Origin: Kiritimatiellia bacterium
GTDB lineage: Bacteria > Verrucomicrobiota > Kiritimatiellia > RFP12 > UBA1067
Length of the DNA stretch: 5,604 nucleotides
NCBI GenBank assembly: GCA_017999015.1
Contig: JAGOBZ010000220.1
Span: 1-5,604 of the forward strand
Direction: 5' to 3'
Below, piece by piece: positions 4,566-5,604 of this stretch (the stretch's first letter is position 1; each line of letters opens with the position of its first letter). The notes beneath the pieces are model-generated. The model was not told where the DNA came from. It made no database searches and was given only the letters and a program-made list of their open reading frames with translations. Made by a program: the position numbers and the translations under genes.

Positions 4566-5604
4566 GCCGACGACGATTTCCTCTTCGGGGTAACGGATGC
4601 GCTGGCTTTCATCGCGGCTGCCGATCAGCAGCGCGACCGCGAGGGGGCCTAGGCGCCCGATGTACATGCACACGATGATAACCCATCGGCCGGCGTTCGA
4701 CAATGTTCCCGTGTGGTCGATGGAGAGCCCCACGGTGCCCACCGCTGAGACGGTCTCGAAAAAGAGTTTCGAGGCGTCGTCGCCCTGCTCCGGAGACTCG
4801 GCGACCAGCAGCACGCCGTAGGCCACGACGATCAGCGACAGCATGAGCAGGAAGATCACGACCGCCTCGCGCACGACCGCATACGGCAGCGTGCGGTTGA
4901 AAAGAACGGTGTCGCGGCGGTTGCGGCACATGGCGATCACGGTCATGATCAAAACCACCATCGTGGTGGTCTTGATGCCGCCTGCGGCTGAGCCGGGCGA
5001 ACCGCCGATCAGCATGAGCAGGGCGGTGATGAAGCGGGTGACCTCTTGGATTTCGCCCATCGGCATGGCATTGAAACCGGCGGTCCGTGCGGAGATGCCG
5101 TGGAAAAGCGCGCAGCTCAGCTTGTCGATGAGGGGAAGGTCTTTCAGTGTGTGGGGCATTTCCAGCAAGAACGTCAACACGAGTCCGAGCAGGATCAGGA
5201 CGGAGGTGGCGATCAAAACGATCTTGGTGTGCAGGGTGATGCGGCCGCGCGTCATGAGGTTGCGTCGCCAGAACTTGATGGTCACCAGATTGTAGAGCAC
5301 CAGGAAGCCGAGACCGCCCGCAATAACCAGAAAATCAATGGTGCCCAAATAAAGGGGATCGTGCTGGAAGGCGGTCAGACTGTCGCGGTGCAGCGAGAAG
5401 CCGGCGTTGCAAAAGGCGCTGACGGCGTGGAAAGAGGCGTAGTACAGGGCGGTCCACGGGTCATAGGGGAGGGGGAGGGAGGGATGCGGCACCAGGTAAC
5501 GCGTCCAGAGCAGGAAGGTGCCGATGCCTTCGAAGAGCAGGGTGAAGCCCATGGTCCAGAGCAGCAGGGCGCGGATGCCTTTGACCGCTTCCACGCCGTA
5601 GGCA
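4563..5604 (-). CDS. ktrB: KtrB/TrkH-type potassium channel subunit, C-terminal part (start outside window)
   Basis: The gene runs off the right edge; 346 complete codons are present. The GTG at 5594 is internal, since the frame stays open to the edge and a full protein has about 450 residues. The product is the membrane pore subunit of a Ktr/Trk potassium uptake system, which has four helix-pore-helix repeats. Repeats 2 to 4 are visible, numbering from the codon at 5594. Repeat 2 has helices at about 7-30 and 84-106 with pore loop SAFCNAGFS (59-67). Repeat 3 has helices at about 122-145 and 186-222 with loop SARTAGFN (168-175). Repeat 4 has helices at about 240-264 and 303-325 with loop VSAVGTVGLS (282-291). 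The selectivity-filter glycine is kept in each loop. GGSPGSAAGGIKTTT (197-211) is the glycine-rich intramembrane gate region of repeat 3. Repeat 1 lies beyond the window. The protein should pair with the KtrA encoded two genes downstream. The TAA stop overlaps the end of the heptamer array. Confidence 0.93.
   Translation of the reverse strand, partial: AYGVEAVKGIRALLLWTMGFTLLFEGIGTFLLWTRYLVPHPSLPLPYDPWTALYYASFHAVSAFCNAGFSLHRDSLTAFQHDPLYLGTIDFLVIAGGLGFLVLYNLVTIKFWRRNLMTRGRITLHTKIVLIATSVLILLGLVLTFLLEMPHTLKDLPLIDKLSCALFHGISARTAGFNAMPMGEIQEVTRFITALLMLIGGSPGSAAGGIKTTTMVVLIMTVIAMCRNRRDTVLFNRTLPYAVVREAVVIFLLMLSLIVVAYGVLLVAESPEQGDDASKLFFETVSAVGTVGLSIDHTGTLSNAGRWVIIVCMYIGRLGPLAVALLIGSRDESQRIRYPEEEIVVG

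Overview
The window looks like a GC-rich chromosomal segment from a bacterium of the PVC group (Verrucomicrobiota, Kiritimatiellota, Lentisphaerota or Planctomycetota). This rests on an exported DUF1080 (3-keto-disaccharide hydrolase-like) protein lying next to a large secreted protein with an L-type lectin domain, a pairing typical of that group. The other genes are too widespread to narrow it further. No phage, transposase, CRISPR array or RNA gene is visible.

Layout. Positions 2-952 (+) hold the C-terminal part of a secreted L-type-lectin-domain protein whose start lies off the left edge. An 80-base gap with a long imperfect hairpin follows, then a DUF1080 protein with a signal peptide (1033-1608, +). 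The opposite strand begins 6 bases later with four co-directed genes. In transcription order from the right edge these are ktrB/trkH (4563 to beyond 5604; start outside the window), an O-acetylhomoserine sulfhydrylase metY (3208-4485), ktrA/trkA (2410-3078) and a YceH/DUF480 protein (1615 to about 2280).

How the genes fit together. KtrB is the membrane subunit and KtrA the nucleotide-binding RCK subunit of one potassium uptake system, so these two should work as a complex. The methionine/cysteine-pathway enzyme MetY sits between them with no obvious functional link. The two plus-strand genes are both predicted to be exported and to act on or bind glycans; their cooperation is inference.

The most distinctive features are between the genes. 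The 77-base ktrB-metY gap consists entirely of degenerate tandem heptamers. A shorter array of related heptamers, in the same orientation, lies between ktrA and yceH. The metY-ktrA gap holds an AT-rich 21-base inverted repeat with tandem 9-mers. These look like dispersed intergenic repeat families. I found no convincing new multi-gene system in this window.
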